Part shown: piece by piece, positions 43,224-51,975 of the stretch | Numbering within the stretch: position 1 is the first letter of the stretch | Layout: every line of letters begins with the position of its first letter | DNA from: Opitutaceae bacterium | GTDB taxonomy: Bacteria > Verrucomicrobiota > Verrucomicrobiia > Opitutales > Opitutaceae | Direction: 5' to 3' | Length of the DNA stretch: 64,000 bases | Assembly: GCA_015075305.1 (NCBI GenBank) | Contig: JABTUS010000009.1 | Coordinates: 186,001-250,000 of the forward strand | Translations under genes and position numbers: made by a program | The notes under the pieces: model-generated | What the model was told of the DNA's origin: nothing | The model's input: only the letters and a program-made list of their open reading frames with translations | Databases searched by the model: none

Positions 43224-44582
43224 TCAACTGCCAACAGGAGCTGGATGCCGTGAGGTCGTCAATTCATGCAGCACCGCCTCGATTTCCTGAAGCGTGATGT
43301 CCGCATCCTCCATGGTATGGGCGGCGGAAAATGAGCACTGCTTCGTCGCCTGCGGAAAGAAAAAGATGCCGCGCTCGATCAATTTGCGCCTCATCCATTC
43401 ATCGAGGGAAAAGTCATGGTGGGAGGCCAGATCATGCCAGTCCACGGGAAGGTGATCCATGAAGTAGATGCAAAATGCAGAACCCTGCCGTGCGACGGTT
43501 GCCTTCATGTCTAGGCGCTGGAGCATTTGATTCAATCCTTCCTCCATTCGCAGGCCGAGCGACTCGACGTGGCGATAGACGGCGCCGCCGCCCTCCTGGA
43601 TTCGATCAAGGGTGGCCAGTGCCGCAGCCACCGGGACCGGATGACCGTTGTAGGTGCCGGCGGCGAGAACCCGTCTGTTCGGAACCGGATCGGCCAGGCG
43701 GTCCATGAAATCCCGTCGGCCGCCAAGGATGGCGATCGGGAATCCGTTCGCCACCGCCTTGCCGTAGGTGACCAGATCGGGATGCACTCCGGAAATCTCC
43801 GCGTAACCGCCAAGGGAATGACGGAACCCCGTCTTCACCTCGTCGAATATCAAGGCAAAGCCAAGTTCATCGGCCAGCTTGCGAAGCCCGGACAGGTATC
43901 CGGGCAATGGCTTCACGATCCCGATGTTTTGCAAAATCGGTTCGGTGATCAGTGCGGCAACCGGATAGCGACCGCACACATGGCGCACCGAATCGAGGTC
44001 ATTGAAATTGATCGGATGGATCAGCGCCTGATGAGCCGCTGGGATGCCTGCGCTGATTGGAAAAAATGGATATTCGCCGGGGCTGCGGCGCGGACCGAGC
44101 TGGGACAGCGGTGTCATCAGGTTGCAGGCGACGTCATTGTGCCAGCCATTGTAGCCTCCCTGCATCACAATCACGTGGTCGCGACCGGTCACGGCGCGGG
44201 CAAGTCGAATGGCCTGAGCCGTGGCCTCGCTGCCCGTGTTGACGAACTGCACGCCCTGCACCCACGGAATGCTCGTGCAAAGCCTTTCAGCAAGTCTGGC
44301 CTCCAACTCCGTGCTGCCCGCTCCGAAGAGACTCTCCTGGCTCTTAAGCACATCCACCACGGCATTGTTCACATGGGGATCGTTGTGCCCGAGAAAATGG
44401 GGGGAGAAAGCCGCATGATAATCAAGGTATGACCTGCCTTCGGCATCCCACATGCGGGCTCCCCTGCCACGCACAAAGGAGATCTCTGGCCTGATGGCAC
44501 GATTGACTGAATTGACGCCGCCGGGGATGTACTTGCGACTGCGGGCCAAGAGCGCGGCTGAGGACAGTTGGGTTGGCTTCAT
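43224..44582 (-). CDS. Class III aminotransferase (glutamate-1-semialdehyde aminomutase-like)
   Basis: This 452-residue PLP enzyme has the pattern SRKYIPGGVNSVNRA, NTGSEATAQAIRLARA, IFDEVKTGFRHSLGG and the PLP Lys in LVTYGKAVANGFPIAILGG. The N-terminal PGGVNS and overall layout resemble HemL. A biosynthetic HemL usually has close heme-gene context, which is missing. The neighbours (RidA, dipeptidase, PLP enzyme, transporter) point to a catabolic aminotransferase or aminomutase. It lies 19 bases after the ridA gene in the same operon. Confidence 0.86.
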   Translation of the reverse strand: MKPTQLSSAALLARSRKYIPGGVNSVNRAIRPEISFVRGRGARMWDAEGRSYLDYHAAFSPHFLGHNDPHVNNAVVDVLKSQESLFGAGSTELEARLAERLCTSIPWVQGVQFVNTGSEATAQAIRLARAVTGRDHVIVMQGGYNGWHNDVACNLMTPLSQLGPRRSPGEYPFFPISAGIPAAHQALIHPINFNDLDSVRHVCGRYPVAALITEPILQNIGIVKPLPGYLSGLRKLADELGFALIFDEVKTGFRHSLGGYAEISGVHPDLVTYGKAVANGFPIAILGGRRDFMDRLADPVPNRRVLAAGTYNGHPVPVAAALATLDRIQEGGGAVYRHVESLGLRMEEGLNQMLQRLDMKATVARQGSAFCIYFMDHLPVDWHDLASHHDFSLDEWMRRKLIERGIFFFPQATKQCSFSAAHTMEDADITLQEIEAVLHELTTSRHPAPVGS

Positions 44583-44601
44583 GACTTTTGGGATCGTTCC
44601 T

Positions 44602-45003
44602 TCAGGAATGAGTGGGATGTGGTTTCCCGGGGGCTCGAGCGATGCAGTCGATCTCGACCTTTATGCCACCGCCCAACACCGATTGCACCGTGGTGCGCGC
44701 CGGGAACGGCTTGGGGAAATGTTCGGCGTACACGAGGTTGAATCGGTCAAAGTCCCGGATGTCCGCCAGATGGCATGTGCAACGCACGACATCGGCCATC
44801 GATGCACCCGCGGTCTCCAGGATTCTTCGGATGTGAGACAAGGTCAGTCGCGTTTCCGCCTCGATGGTGCCGCTGCGGATTTCTCCCGTGGCGAGGTCCA
44901 GCGGCCCCTGCCCGCTCACGAATATCCACCCGTCGATCTCAACCGCTGCGGAGTAGGCACCTGTCGATGCCAGCTTGTCAGGATGTTTGAGTTCCTTCTT
45001 CAT
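44602..45003 (-). CDS. RidA/YjgF-family enamine/imine deaminase
   Basis: This 133-residue protein removes reactive enamine/imine intermediates produced by PLP enzymes. Family features are GAYSAAVEIDGWIFVSGQGP, the central TLSHIRRILETAGASMADVVRC and the end PARTTVQSVLGGGIKVEIDCIAR. It is the first gene of the amino-acid operon and is expected to protect the PLP enzymes in it. An inverted repeat lies 76 bases upstream of its ATG. The ATG at 45003 gives the family length; the frame extends upstream to 45069. Confidence 0.9.
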   Translation of the reverse strand: MKKELKHPDKLASTGAYSAAVEIDGWIFVSGQGPLDLATGEIRSGTIEAETRLTLSHIRRILETAGASMADVVRCTCHLADIRDFDRFNLVYAEHFPKPFPARTTVQSVLGGGIKVEIDCIARAPGKPHPTHS

Positions 45004-45078
45004 GAAATCTTGCGCTGCATCGCGACAACCTAGCCGCGCGGGCTGCTGCTTCGACACCTGCCTCGGCAAATGATCAAA

Positions 45079-45094
45079 GTGCGCAGATTCGCAC
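45079..45094. promoter_or_regulatory. Inverted repeat upstream of the ridA operon
   Basis: GTGCG-CAGATT-CGCAC is a perfect 5-bp inverted repeat, placed about 76 bases before the ridA ATG in a 114-base gap. It resembles sites before the TonB receptor and GH20 genes, all containing an AAnGTGCG core. Confidence 0.4.
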
Positions 45095-45117
45095 GCCGCA
45101 GGGACGCGCAGCGATTC

Positions 45118-45876
45118 CTAGGTCAGGCACACTTTGACTCTTTCTGAACCGAGCGCGATCCGCGCGCCTCTCGGCAGGTCACGAGTGGTGACCAGCGAGG
45201 AGAAACTTGCCCACGGAGCGAGACGAACGGCTGCCCGGGAGTTCCATTTGGATGCTTCGGCAACCAGCATGCTCATGGCGGACCGCTTGAGCACTTCAGT
45301 TTGCAAAGCGGCCACATCGGCGTCGGAAACGTAAACGCCGCTCATTTCGTCGAGTCCGTCCGCCTCGAGGATGCAGGCGTCAAATCTCAAGTGTGCCAGC
45401 CAGGCGTGCGCCAATCCACCGGTCAGCGACCTTGATCCCTTCTTGATTTCTCCGCCAATGCCGGTGACGCATGCATGAGCATGCGGCGCGAGTGCGATCA
45501 GCGGCACGGAGTTGGAGTAGATTCGAAGTTCCGGGCGATCCAGCAGCAGGCGGCCCACCTGAAGCGCAATGGGACCGCCACCGATGAATACATTGCCGTC
45601 GTGCGGAAGCAATTCGCAGGCGCGCCTTGCGATGCGGACTGCAAGGCTGGCGCCTCCGGCGGGAATGGCGGTGTTTCCAGGAGTTTCGCGGTAGAAATTG
45701 AGTGGAAGCAATCCACCATGGCTGCGTGAGACCTTGCCCGACTTGGCCAGGAGCATGGCGTCCCGCCGGGCGGTCGCCGTCGAGACATTAAAATGCCTCG
45801 CGATCTCCGCCATGCTCACGCAGCCCTTTTCCGAAAGCAGCCGGAGGGTGGCGAGGTGGCGTTGGGCGGGAAGCAT
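45118..45876 (-). CDS. DeoR/GlpR-family transcriptional regulator
   Basis: This 252-residue regulator has an N-terminal helix-turn-helix (VSMAEIARHFNVSTATARRDAMLLAKSGKVSRSHGG) and a DeoR sensor domain. In most members the sensor holds a DAGTT-type sugar-phosphate motif; here the equivalent stretch reads VFIGGGPIALQVGR, so the effector site is altered. The end SKWNSRAAVRLAPWASFSSLVT resembles the paralogue at 59774-60547. It lies at the border between the amino-acid operon, on the same strand, and the glycan locus, which is divergent. The ATG at 45876 was chosen because it starts the HTH domain; the frame extends to 45945. Confidence 0.86.
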   Translation of the reverse strand: MLPAQRHLATLRLLSEKGCVSMAEIARHFNVSTATARRDAMLLAKSGKVSRSHGGLLPLNFYRETPGNTAIPAGGASLAVRIARRACELLPHDGNVFIGGGPIALQVGRLLLDRPELRIYSNSVPLIALAPHAHACVTGIGGEIKKGSRSLTGGLAHAWLAHLRFDACILEADGLDEMSGVYVSDADVAALQTEVLKRSAMSMLVAEASKWNSRAAVRLAPWASFSSLVTTRDLPRGARIALGSERVKVCLT

Positions 45877-46054
45877 GGGAACACTGTAGGCGGGTGGATC
45901 CAAAGTTGACAATGCAAGCGCGCGTGAAACCGCCAATTCGCTCAAACTCGTTCAGGGCGGCTTCCGGGTCCGGCCTGCGCGAACATGCGCGGAATGAGCG
46001 TTTTTGCGTGCAGGGATTGAATTCGTGTTCCAAGTGCGGTGCGTATTCCCACGC

Positions 46055-49000
46055 ATGATTCCGGGGTGGAAGCCGATTGAATGGAGCAGCGTGTGCCGCG
46101 CCGTGCTCGCGGCGATTTGCGCGTGCGCCGCCTCGAACTGCGGAAAATCCAATCCCGGGCGAGCTTCCCCTGTCCTGCGCGGATCGTCGGCCGCCGATTG
46201 CGCCAGTTTCGGCATCGCTGAACTGGAGTCCGTCGTTGCCGCACGGGAGATGCCTCCCGAGCGCCAGTTTGTCATTGAATCCTTGGATCACGGGCTCAGC
46301 GACGAAACCGCCGCGAGATTCTCCGATATGGTGCCCAAGGCGCCGGAGTCATTCATCATCCGCTCCGTCGGTGCGACCACCTGGATTCTCGGAAGCGATG
46401 CGGTGGGAACGATGTATGGGGCGCTGTCCGCGGCTGAGTCGCTTCGTTCATCGCCTGACTCGCTGTCGCTTGAAGACAGGACCGAATCGCCTTTCCTAGA
46501 GCTGCGGGCGGTCAACCAATTCCTGCATGAAGATGCATTGCAGGATCCGGATTCATGGTTCTTTCAGGAGGACTTCTGGCAGGGATATTTCTCCATGCTG
46601 GCGCGAACGAGGCACAATCTCCTGGACCTTCATGGCGGCTACAACCTGAGTGAGACCACATTCCCCAATCTCTTCCGGTATTTCGTTTCGCTCCCTGAAT
46701 TTCCGAAGCAATCCGTCGGGGGCGAAGAGGCGAAGAGAAACCTTTCGATGCTCAGGCGGATCATCGCGATTGGGGAGGCGCACGGTGTGAAGGTGGCGCT
46801 GATGAACTACACCGTTCAGGGAAGAAAGGCTGAAGCTCGGAACGACGGCCTTGAAGGCTTCGACACCGCTGCATTGGAGAGATACACCTATCAGGCCGCC
46901 AGATCCCTGCTGGAACAATGTCCCGAGCTTTGGATGTACGGATTCCGCATCGGTGAATCGGGTCAGCCCGAGGACTTCTTTGAGAAGACCTATCTGCCCG
47001 CCGCCAGAGACAGCGGGTATCGCGGCAGGCTGTACACGCGGTCATGGCTGGCGACGAAGGAAAGGATAGAAAAAATAAAGAGAAGCGTCCCGGGGGATTT
47101 CTACGTCGAGGTCAAGTACAACGGAGAGCAGCTCGGCACCGCCTATCAGGCGATCACGAGCCCGACAAATTTCGATCCCTCATACTCGTATCAGGGATAC
47201 ACCAGCGAGCCACGCGACTTCAAACTCATCTACCAGGTGCGGGCGAATGGGACGCTTCGGATTTTTCACTGGGGCGATCCCGAATTTGTCGCCCGCGTTG
47301 CAAGGAGCTGCCAGGCGCTCGGGAGCAGTTCGGGGTACAGCGTGGAACCCATGACGGCCTACTATCCGATGACGGACCGCTATCATGGTGCCCAGGGGCA
47401 CCACTATTTTCGGTGGGCGTGGCAAAGGGACTGGTTCTGGTACGAAGTTTGGGGACGCCTGGGCTATGATCCGTCGCTGCCGAGCGGGCATTTCAAAAAT
47501 CTCTTCGTGAGAAGATTTGGCGAGGCCAGGCATGATTTGTATCGCCTGCTGACGGTCGGCAGCAAGGTGGTTCCGCTGATTGCCAGCGCCGTGGCCCTCG
47601 GTCCCGATCATCGCCAGTGGGCGCCGGAGCTTGAAACAGGGACTCCGGATTTCACGAATGCGGACGGCCGCCTTTCTCACGGGAATCTTGAGGATGGAAT
47701 CGATGTGGCCCCGCTGGACTCGATGGTCATGACCAGCCTTGCGGAAGCCGCTCGGATGGAAACCTCGGGAGTTCAGGACGGGCGCACAACTCCGCGCCGG
47801 ACGGCTGATGAGTTGTTCGCCATCGCGGAGGAGCTCGAAGGGATGCTGGAGCGACCGATGCCACCCGCAGAGAACAAGGAGGAGGCGGACTGCATTCGTC
47901 TGGATGCGCAGGCACTCGCGGCTCTGGCGCGCTTCGCCGCGGAGCGCTATCTGGCGGGAATTGCGCTCGCTGAATATCGCATCAGCCGATATCCCCGGGC
48001 CCTTGCGAGCGCGCGCGTTCATCTTGAGTGGGCGCGGAGTCACTGGCGGGACCTGGCTCGAACCGCGGACCGGCACTACGGTCCGATTTTGGACACGCTG
48101 CGCATGCACTCCGAAGCGTTCCGATGGGAATCCCAGATCGCGGTCATCGACTCGGACCTGGGCTGGATTTCCTCCCTCGAAAAGAAGCTGATGGATGAAC
48201 CGCGCGGGGCTCAGGAATCCCGGCTTTCCCACCTGGCTGGGGCGGGAACCGAAATGCGCAATGCTGTTGCTGGAGATCTTCTGCGACCGGTCCAGTGGAG
48301 ATACTCCGGTTTCGTGGGATGCGAAAAGGGTGGGCGAACCGCCTATGAAAGCGTGGGCGGGCAGATCGGGTTTGATGCCGAGGATTTGTTTCTCTGCAAC
48401 GTCGATGACGACATGTCCCTCGAGGTCGACTTCTGGGATCCCGGCGCTGGAGAAGCTGGCGCGGTTGAGGTGCTTTTCGATCAGGCGGAGAAGCGGCCTG
48501 GGATTCCTGGCAAGGCGGGAGAGCTCCGGCTTGGCATCGAACGGGGATGGCGGAGTGCGAAATTTGTCCTTGAAGGTGCGAGATTGGCGGGAACCGGACC
48601 CGGTAATACGGATGTCGTTTTCCGCAGCATGAACGGGGAGGAGTTCACGATCCGCAATCCGCGGTTGTCCGTGGCTGAACCCTTTGCCCATCGATTGACG
48701 GTTCATGTGAAGGACGCCCTAAAGCATCCTCCCAGGAAGGTGGCCCTGTGGTGGAAGGAGCCTGGCACGGCCTGGCGGGAAACAGCCATGGAAGCCGGCC
48801 TTGGCGAACCCGGTCCTGAAGGTGGCAGCGTGCCATTGGCCCGCGAGTACTATTCGTGCGCACTCCCTTCCGGAATCCCCGAAGTGGAGTACTACTTCGT
48901 CGCGGAATTCGATCGCATCGAAGAGCGGCTGCCGGTCGCTCCAGAGACGTTTCGATGGAAACTGCAGGATGAAAACAATGCTCCAGTGATCGCGCCAATT

Positions 49001-49336
49001 GCGGTTGAGATCAAACCTGTCACACGCGATTCCTGCACTGTCAGCGCGCGTGTGGACAGCGCAGGCGGCGTCGCGCGTGTCGTTTTGCACTACAAGCCGA
49101 TCCCTTCACAGGAAAACTGGCGTCAGGTCGACATGCAGCCTTCGAAATCGAACACCTACACCGCCACCGTGCCCATTACGTCGGAGGGGCTCTTGTATCA
49201 GTTCCAAGCGTGGGATCGCGAGGGCAATGCGCGCATCCATCCCGACTACCGCCGTGAGACTCCCTATTTGGTCATTCCGTCATGGAATCCATCCGCCACC
49301 CAGGAACATTCAGACAAAGGAACCTCCGCGCCATGA
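46055..49336 (+). CDS. Large exported protein, putative glycoside hydrolase with alpha-glucuronidase-like N-terminal part
   Basis: This 1093-residue protein starts with a signal-like segment (residues about 12-28, with AVLAAICACAASNC, a weak lipobox). Residues about 50-130 resemble the small N-terminal domain of GH67 and GH20 enzymes (TWILGSDAVGTMYGALSAAESL), followed by ELRAVNQFLHEDALQDP and a barrel-like region rich in aromatic residues (about 160-500). A helical middle and Ig-like C-terminal modules follow (YYFVAEF, VVLHYKPIPSQENWRQVD). I cannot place it in a known family, and no catalytic pair is certain. It shares a four-base ATGA overlap with the next gene. Starts at 46055 and 46004 are both possible. 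Confidence 0.6.
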   Translation: MIPGWKPIEWSSVCRAVLAAICACAASNCGKSNPGRASPVLRGSSAADCASFGIAELESVVAAREMPPERQFVIESLDHGLSDETAARFSDMVPKAPESFIIRSVGATTWILGSDAVGTMYGALSAAESLRSSPDSLSLEDRTESPFLELRAVNQFLHEDALQDPDSWFFQEDFWQGYFSMLARTRHNLLDLHGGYNLSETTFPNLFRYFVSLPEFPKQSVGGEEAKRNLSMLRRIIAIGEAHGVKVALMNYTVQGRKAEARNDGLEGFDTAALERYTYQAARSLLEQCPELWMYGFRIGESGQPEDFFEKTYLPAARDSGYRGRLYTRSWLATKERIEKIKRSVPGDFYVEVKYNGEQLGTAYQAITSPTNFDPSYSYQGYTSEPRDFKLIYQVRANGTLRIFHWGDPEFVARVARSCQALGSSSGYSVEPMTAYYPMTDRYHGAQGHHYFRWAWQRDWFWYEVWGRLGYDPSLPSGHFKNLFVRRFGEARHDLYRLLTVGSKVVPLIASAVALGPDHRQWAPELETGTPDFTNADGRLSHGNLEDGIDVAPLDSMVMTSLAEAARMETSGVQDGRTTPRRTADELFAIAEELEGMLERPMPPAENKEEADCIRLDAQALAALARFAAERYLAGIALAEYRISRYPRALASARVHLEWARSHWRDLARTADRHYGPILDTLRMHSEAFRWESQIAVIDSDLGWISSLEKKLMDEPRGAQESRLSHLAGAGTEMRNAVAGDLLRPVQWRYSGFVGCEKGGRTAYESVGGQIGFDAEDLFLCNVDDDMSLEVDFWDPGAGEAGAVEVLFDQAEKRPGIPGKAGELRLGIERGWRSAKFVLEGARLAGTGPGNTDVVFRSMNGEEFTIRNPRLSVAEPFAHRLTVHVKDALKHPPRKVALWWKEPGTAWRETAMEAGLGEPGPEGGSVPLAREYYSCALPSGIPEVEYYFVAEFDRIEERLPVAPETFRWKLQDENNAPVIAPIAVEIKPVTRDSCTVSARVDSAGGVARVVLHYKPIPSQENWRQVDMQPSKSNTYTATVPITSEGLLYQFQAWDREGNARIHPDYRRETPYLVIPSWNPSATQEHSDKGTSAP

Positions 49337-50859
49337 ACAACCCTCTCGAATTCGATTCCACAGAATGTCTGCAGCCACGATCCGTCAGTCCGGGCAAATT
49401 TTCGGGAGTTCGAAACAGCGGATGCCTTGCCATGGCGAGAGCGGCCATCGTCGGGGGATTCCTGCTGCCCGGGCTGCTGATTGCTCAAACGTTTGTAGCC
49501 AGACCGTACATTCAGCCCGGTGACGGGTCGACCGTTGGGGGACATGATGTGAAAACGATCGCGTGGGTGACGGACAACGTGGCGGCTTCCTACAGGGTGG
49601 AGCTGTTTCTTCACGACAAGCTGTTGTTTGCAGGGTCCCCGACGATCGTTCCCATCGAGTTTTCCACCGGTCAGGTCTATCTGGCCTACTCGGTGATACT
49701 GACCGATCTCCCTCTCAACAGCGAACTCGACTACAAGGTGAGCCAGGGCGGAAAGGTCGTCTCGGCAAACACGTTTCGCACGCGGCGCTCTCCTGGCTGC
49801 AGGGTCCGATTTGTGGTGGCCGGCGATCTCGGCGAAAACACGGCGGCGCAGAAAGCGGTTGCGTATCGAATGGCCCGGGAGAATCCCGATCTCGCCATTC
49901 TCTGCGGGGACATCGTGTACAATCGCGGGCGATTCTCGGAGTACGTTGCGAAATTCTGGCCGGTCTATTGCAACGCTCCGACAGCCGATCCATCCATCGG
50001 CGCACCGATCATGCAGTCGGTTCCCTTCTATGTTGCCTTGGGAAATCATGACTCGCAAAAGGCGGACCTGGCAGGGATGCCCGACGCTTTCGCGGCGTTC
50101 CATTTTTTCCATCCACCCTTGAATGCCCCCGCGTACGGACCCTGGACAACCCCGATCATCGGGCCGGAAGCCTCGGTGCGCGCATTCAAGGCCTCCGCAA
50201 CCAAGGCGGGGTATCCCCATCTGTCCCTCTACTCGTTTGAAGACGGCGACTGCCATTTCCTCGTGCTGGATTCGAACGACTATCTTCCAGTCCTCAACAA
50301 TGAACTGCGTGCATGGATTCGTCGCGATCTCAATGGGACTGCGGCCAGGTGGAAAATGGTGTTTTGTCATCATCCTGGATTCAGTTCCGCAGCCAAGCAT
50401 CACGAGGACCAGCGCATGCGTCTTTTGTCCCCGCTGTTCGAGGAGTGCGGCGTGGATCTCTATTTTGCCGGCCACGTTCACAACTACCAGCGCACGAAGC
50501 CGCTTCTGTTCAGCCCGGCGGACCCCGCTCCGCCGCCACCCGTCACGGAGGTTCGCGGCAGGTTCAGAGTTGACGAAAAATTCGATGGCAAGGAGCGGAC
50601 GGAAGCCGAGGGAATCATCTATTTTGTGACTGGCGGCGGGGGTGGAACATTGTACCGGATGGAATCAAAGGAAAGCCCGCCCATGATGCCGCGTGATCCC
50701 GACGCGCCTGACGGCATCCTGGCGCGCTATGTCGACAACGTGCGTTCGTTCACGCTCGTCGAGGCGGACGCCGGACGCGTTCTCATCCGACAGATCGGGG
50801 AGGACGGTGCTGAGTTGGATCGCATCCTGTTGACCAAGCCTGGACGGGCCGCACGCTGA
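49333..50859 (+). CDS. Exported purple-acid-phosphatase-like metallophosphoesterase
   Basis: This 508-residue protein has a hydrophobic segment at about residues 34-52 (MARAAIVGGFLLPGLLIAQ), then an N-terminal Fn3-like domain and a calcineurin-type phosphoesterase. The metal motifs are VVAGDLGEN, CGDIVYNRGRFSEY, ALGNHDSQ, VFCHHPGFSS and FAGHVHNYQR. These match purple acid phosphatase-like enzymes, which act on phosphomonoesters outside the cytoplasm. The gene begins by overlapping the preceding stop codon (ATGA), so it is translationally coupled; an ATG at 49432 is an alternative start just before the signal segment. It is followed after nine bases by the dehydrogenase gene. Confidence 0.86.
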   Translation: MNNPLEFDSTECLQPRSVSPGKFSGVRNSGCLAMARAAIVGGFLLPGLLIAQTFVARPYIQPGDGSTVGGHDVKTIAWVTDNVAASYRVELFLHDKLLFAGSPTIVPIEFSTGQVYLAYSVILTDLPLNSELDYKVSQGGKVVSANTFRTRRSPGCRVRFVVAGDLGENTAAQKAVAYRMARENPDLAILCGDIVYNRGRFSEYVAKFWPVYCNAPTADPSIGAPIMQSVPFYVALGNHDSQKADLAGMPDAFAAFHFFHPPLNAPAYGPWTTPIIGPEASVRAFKASATKAGYPHLSLYSFEDGDCHFLVLDSNDYLPVLNNELRAWIRRDLNGTAARWKMVFCHHPGFSSAAKHHEDQRMRLLSPLFEECGVDLYFAGHVHNYQRTKPLLFSPADPAPPPPVTEVRGRFRVDEKFDGKERTEAEGIIYFVTGGGGGTLYRMESKESPPMMPRDPDAPDGILARYVDNVRSFTLVEADAGRVLIRQIGEDGAELDRILLTKPGRAAR

Positions 50860-50868
50860 GTTTCCCAC

Positions 50869-51825
50869 ATGCGTCCCAAATTCAACTTGGAACCGATCGG
50901 ATTGGTTGGCCTGGGCCTGATGGGAGCGGGCATTGCCACCTGCCTGCTCTCCCGCGGTTTCCGGGTGGTGGCGCACGATCGCTCGCCGAAGCAGGCGCGG
51001 ACGGCTGGCGTGCACATCGACGAATCATTGCGCGAGCTGGCCGAACGTGGAATGCTTCCGAAGAGCCGAATGCGCGACTGGCGGCGCAGGTTCAGGCTCG
51101 TTGGGAATCCAGCCGAGCTGAAGGCTTGCCGGGTCGTTGTCGAATCGATCGGCGAGAACCTCGAGGACAAGCTCGGCTTGATGCGCGAGTTGGAATCCTG
51201 CCTACATCGAAGCGCGATCGTGGCATCGAACACCTCGAGCTTTCCGATCAGCCTTCTCCAGGCGAATGCGAGGCATCCGGGACGGATTGTCGGCATGCAC
51301 TGGGCCGAACCGGCGCACATCATGCGGTACATGGAGATCACTCCGGGAAAGAAGACCTCGGGTCTGACTCTGAAGAAGGCCATGTCCATGGGCGTGCGGT
51401 GCGGAAAGGAGCCGACGCTGCTGCGGGAGGACGTTCGTGGATTTCTTTCGAATCGCATGATGTATGCCATGATCCGCGAGGCCTGTCATCTGGTGGAGTC
51501 GGGAATCGCAGACATTCCAACCGTGGATCAATCCTTCAGAAACGACATTGGCTGGTGGGCGCTTCTGGCCGGCCCGTTTCGATGGATGGATCTCACCGGA
51601 ATCCCCGCATACGCGGCTGTCATGGAGGGTCTTTTGCCGCAGTTGTGCAATGACCACGAAGTGCCGCAACTGATGAGACGCATGGTTGCCAGCGGGGCCA
51701 TGGGGACGAGCACTGCCAGTGGTTTCTACAAGTATTCCAAGGCCGGCGCGAAGGACTGGAATCGACGGTGGATCGATTTCACCTACGAGATTCGGAAGCT
51801 GGCCGACAAGTTTGCCGAAGTTTGA
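50869..51825 (+). CDS. 3-hydroxyacyl-CoA dehydrogenase-like NAD enzyme (lambda-crystallin type)
   Basis: This 318-residue NAD-dependent dehydrogenase has the Rossmann motif GLVGLGLMGAGIATCLLSRG, the catalytic-type stretch VASNTSSFPISLL and GMHWAEPAHIMRYMEI. The C-terminal helical domain contains GFLSNRMMYAMIREACHLVE. The WAEPAH in place of FxPVH suggests the lambda-crystallin or L-gulonate dehydrogenase branch rather than fatty-acid oxidation. It is in the glycan-use operon, nine bases after the phosphatase gene, so a sugar-acid role is plausible. A putative promoter gap follows before the TonB receptor. Confidence 0.82.
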   Translation: MRPKFNLEPIGLVGLGLMGAGIATCLLSRGFRVVAHDRSPKQARTAGVHIDESLRELAERGMLPKSRMRDWRRRFRLVGNPAELKACRVVVESIGENLEDKLGLMRELESCLHRSAIVASNTSSFPISLLQANARHPGRIVGMHWAEPAHIMRYMEITPGKKTSGLTLKKAMSMGVRCGKEPTLLREDVRGFLSNRMMYAMIREACHLVESGIADIPTVDQSFRNDIGWWALLAGPFRWMDLTGIPAYAAVMEGLLPQLCNDHEVPQLMRRMVASGAMGTSTASGFYKYSKAGAKDWNRRWIDFTYEIRKLADKFAEV

Positions 51826-51848
51826 AGCGTTGACGGAATGAATGAACG

Positions 51849-51869
51849 AATGTGCGCACTCTGCACATT
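51849..51869. promoter_or_regulatory. Inverted repeat upstream of the TonB receptor gene
   Basis: AATGTGC-GCACTCT-GCACATT is a perfect 7-bp inverted repeat, about 107-127 bases upstream of the receptor ATG. Its left part resembles the site upstream of ridA. Confidence 0.42.
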
Positions 51870-51975
51870 TGTTTGATGAGGGGTCGCGCGAGGCAGCACA
51901 ACCGCAAGAATGACGACACCGCAGGCCGCTCATGGCCTTTCACCTCAACCCCCAATGCTTTCGATTTTCACCCCA

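Noticed and set aside
43224-44582. HemL of heme biosynthesis
   Set aside because: Sequence is HemL-like, but the gene sits in a catabolic amino-acid operon with RidA, a dipeptidase and a PLP enzyme, so I kept a general aminotransferase call.
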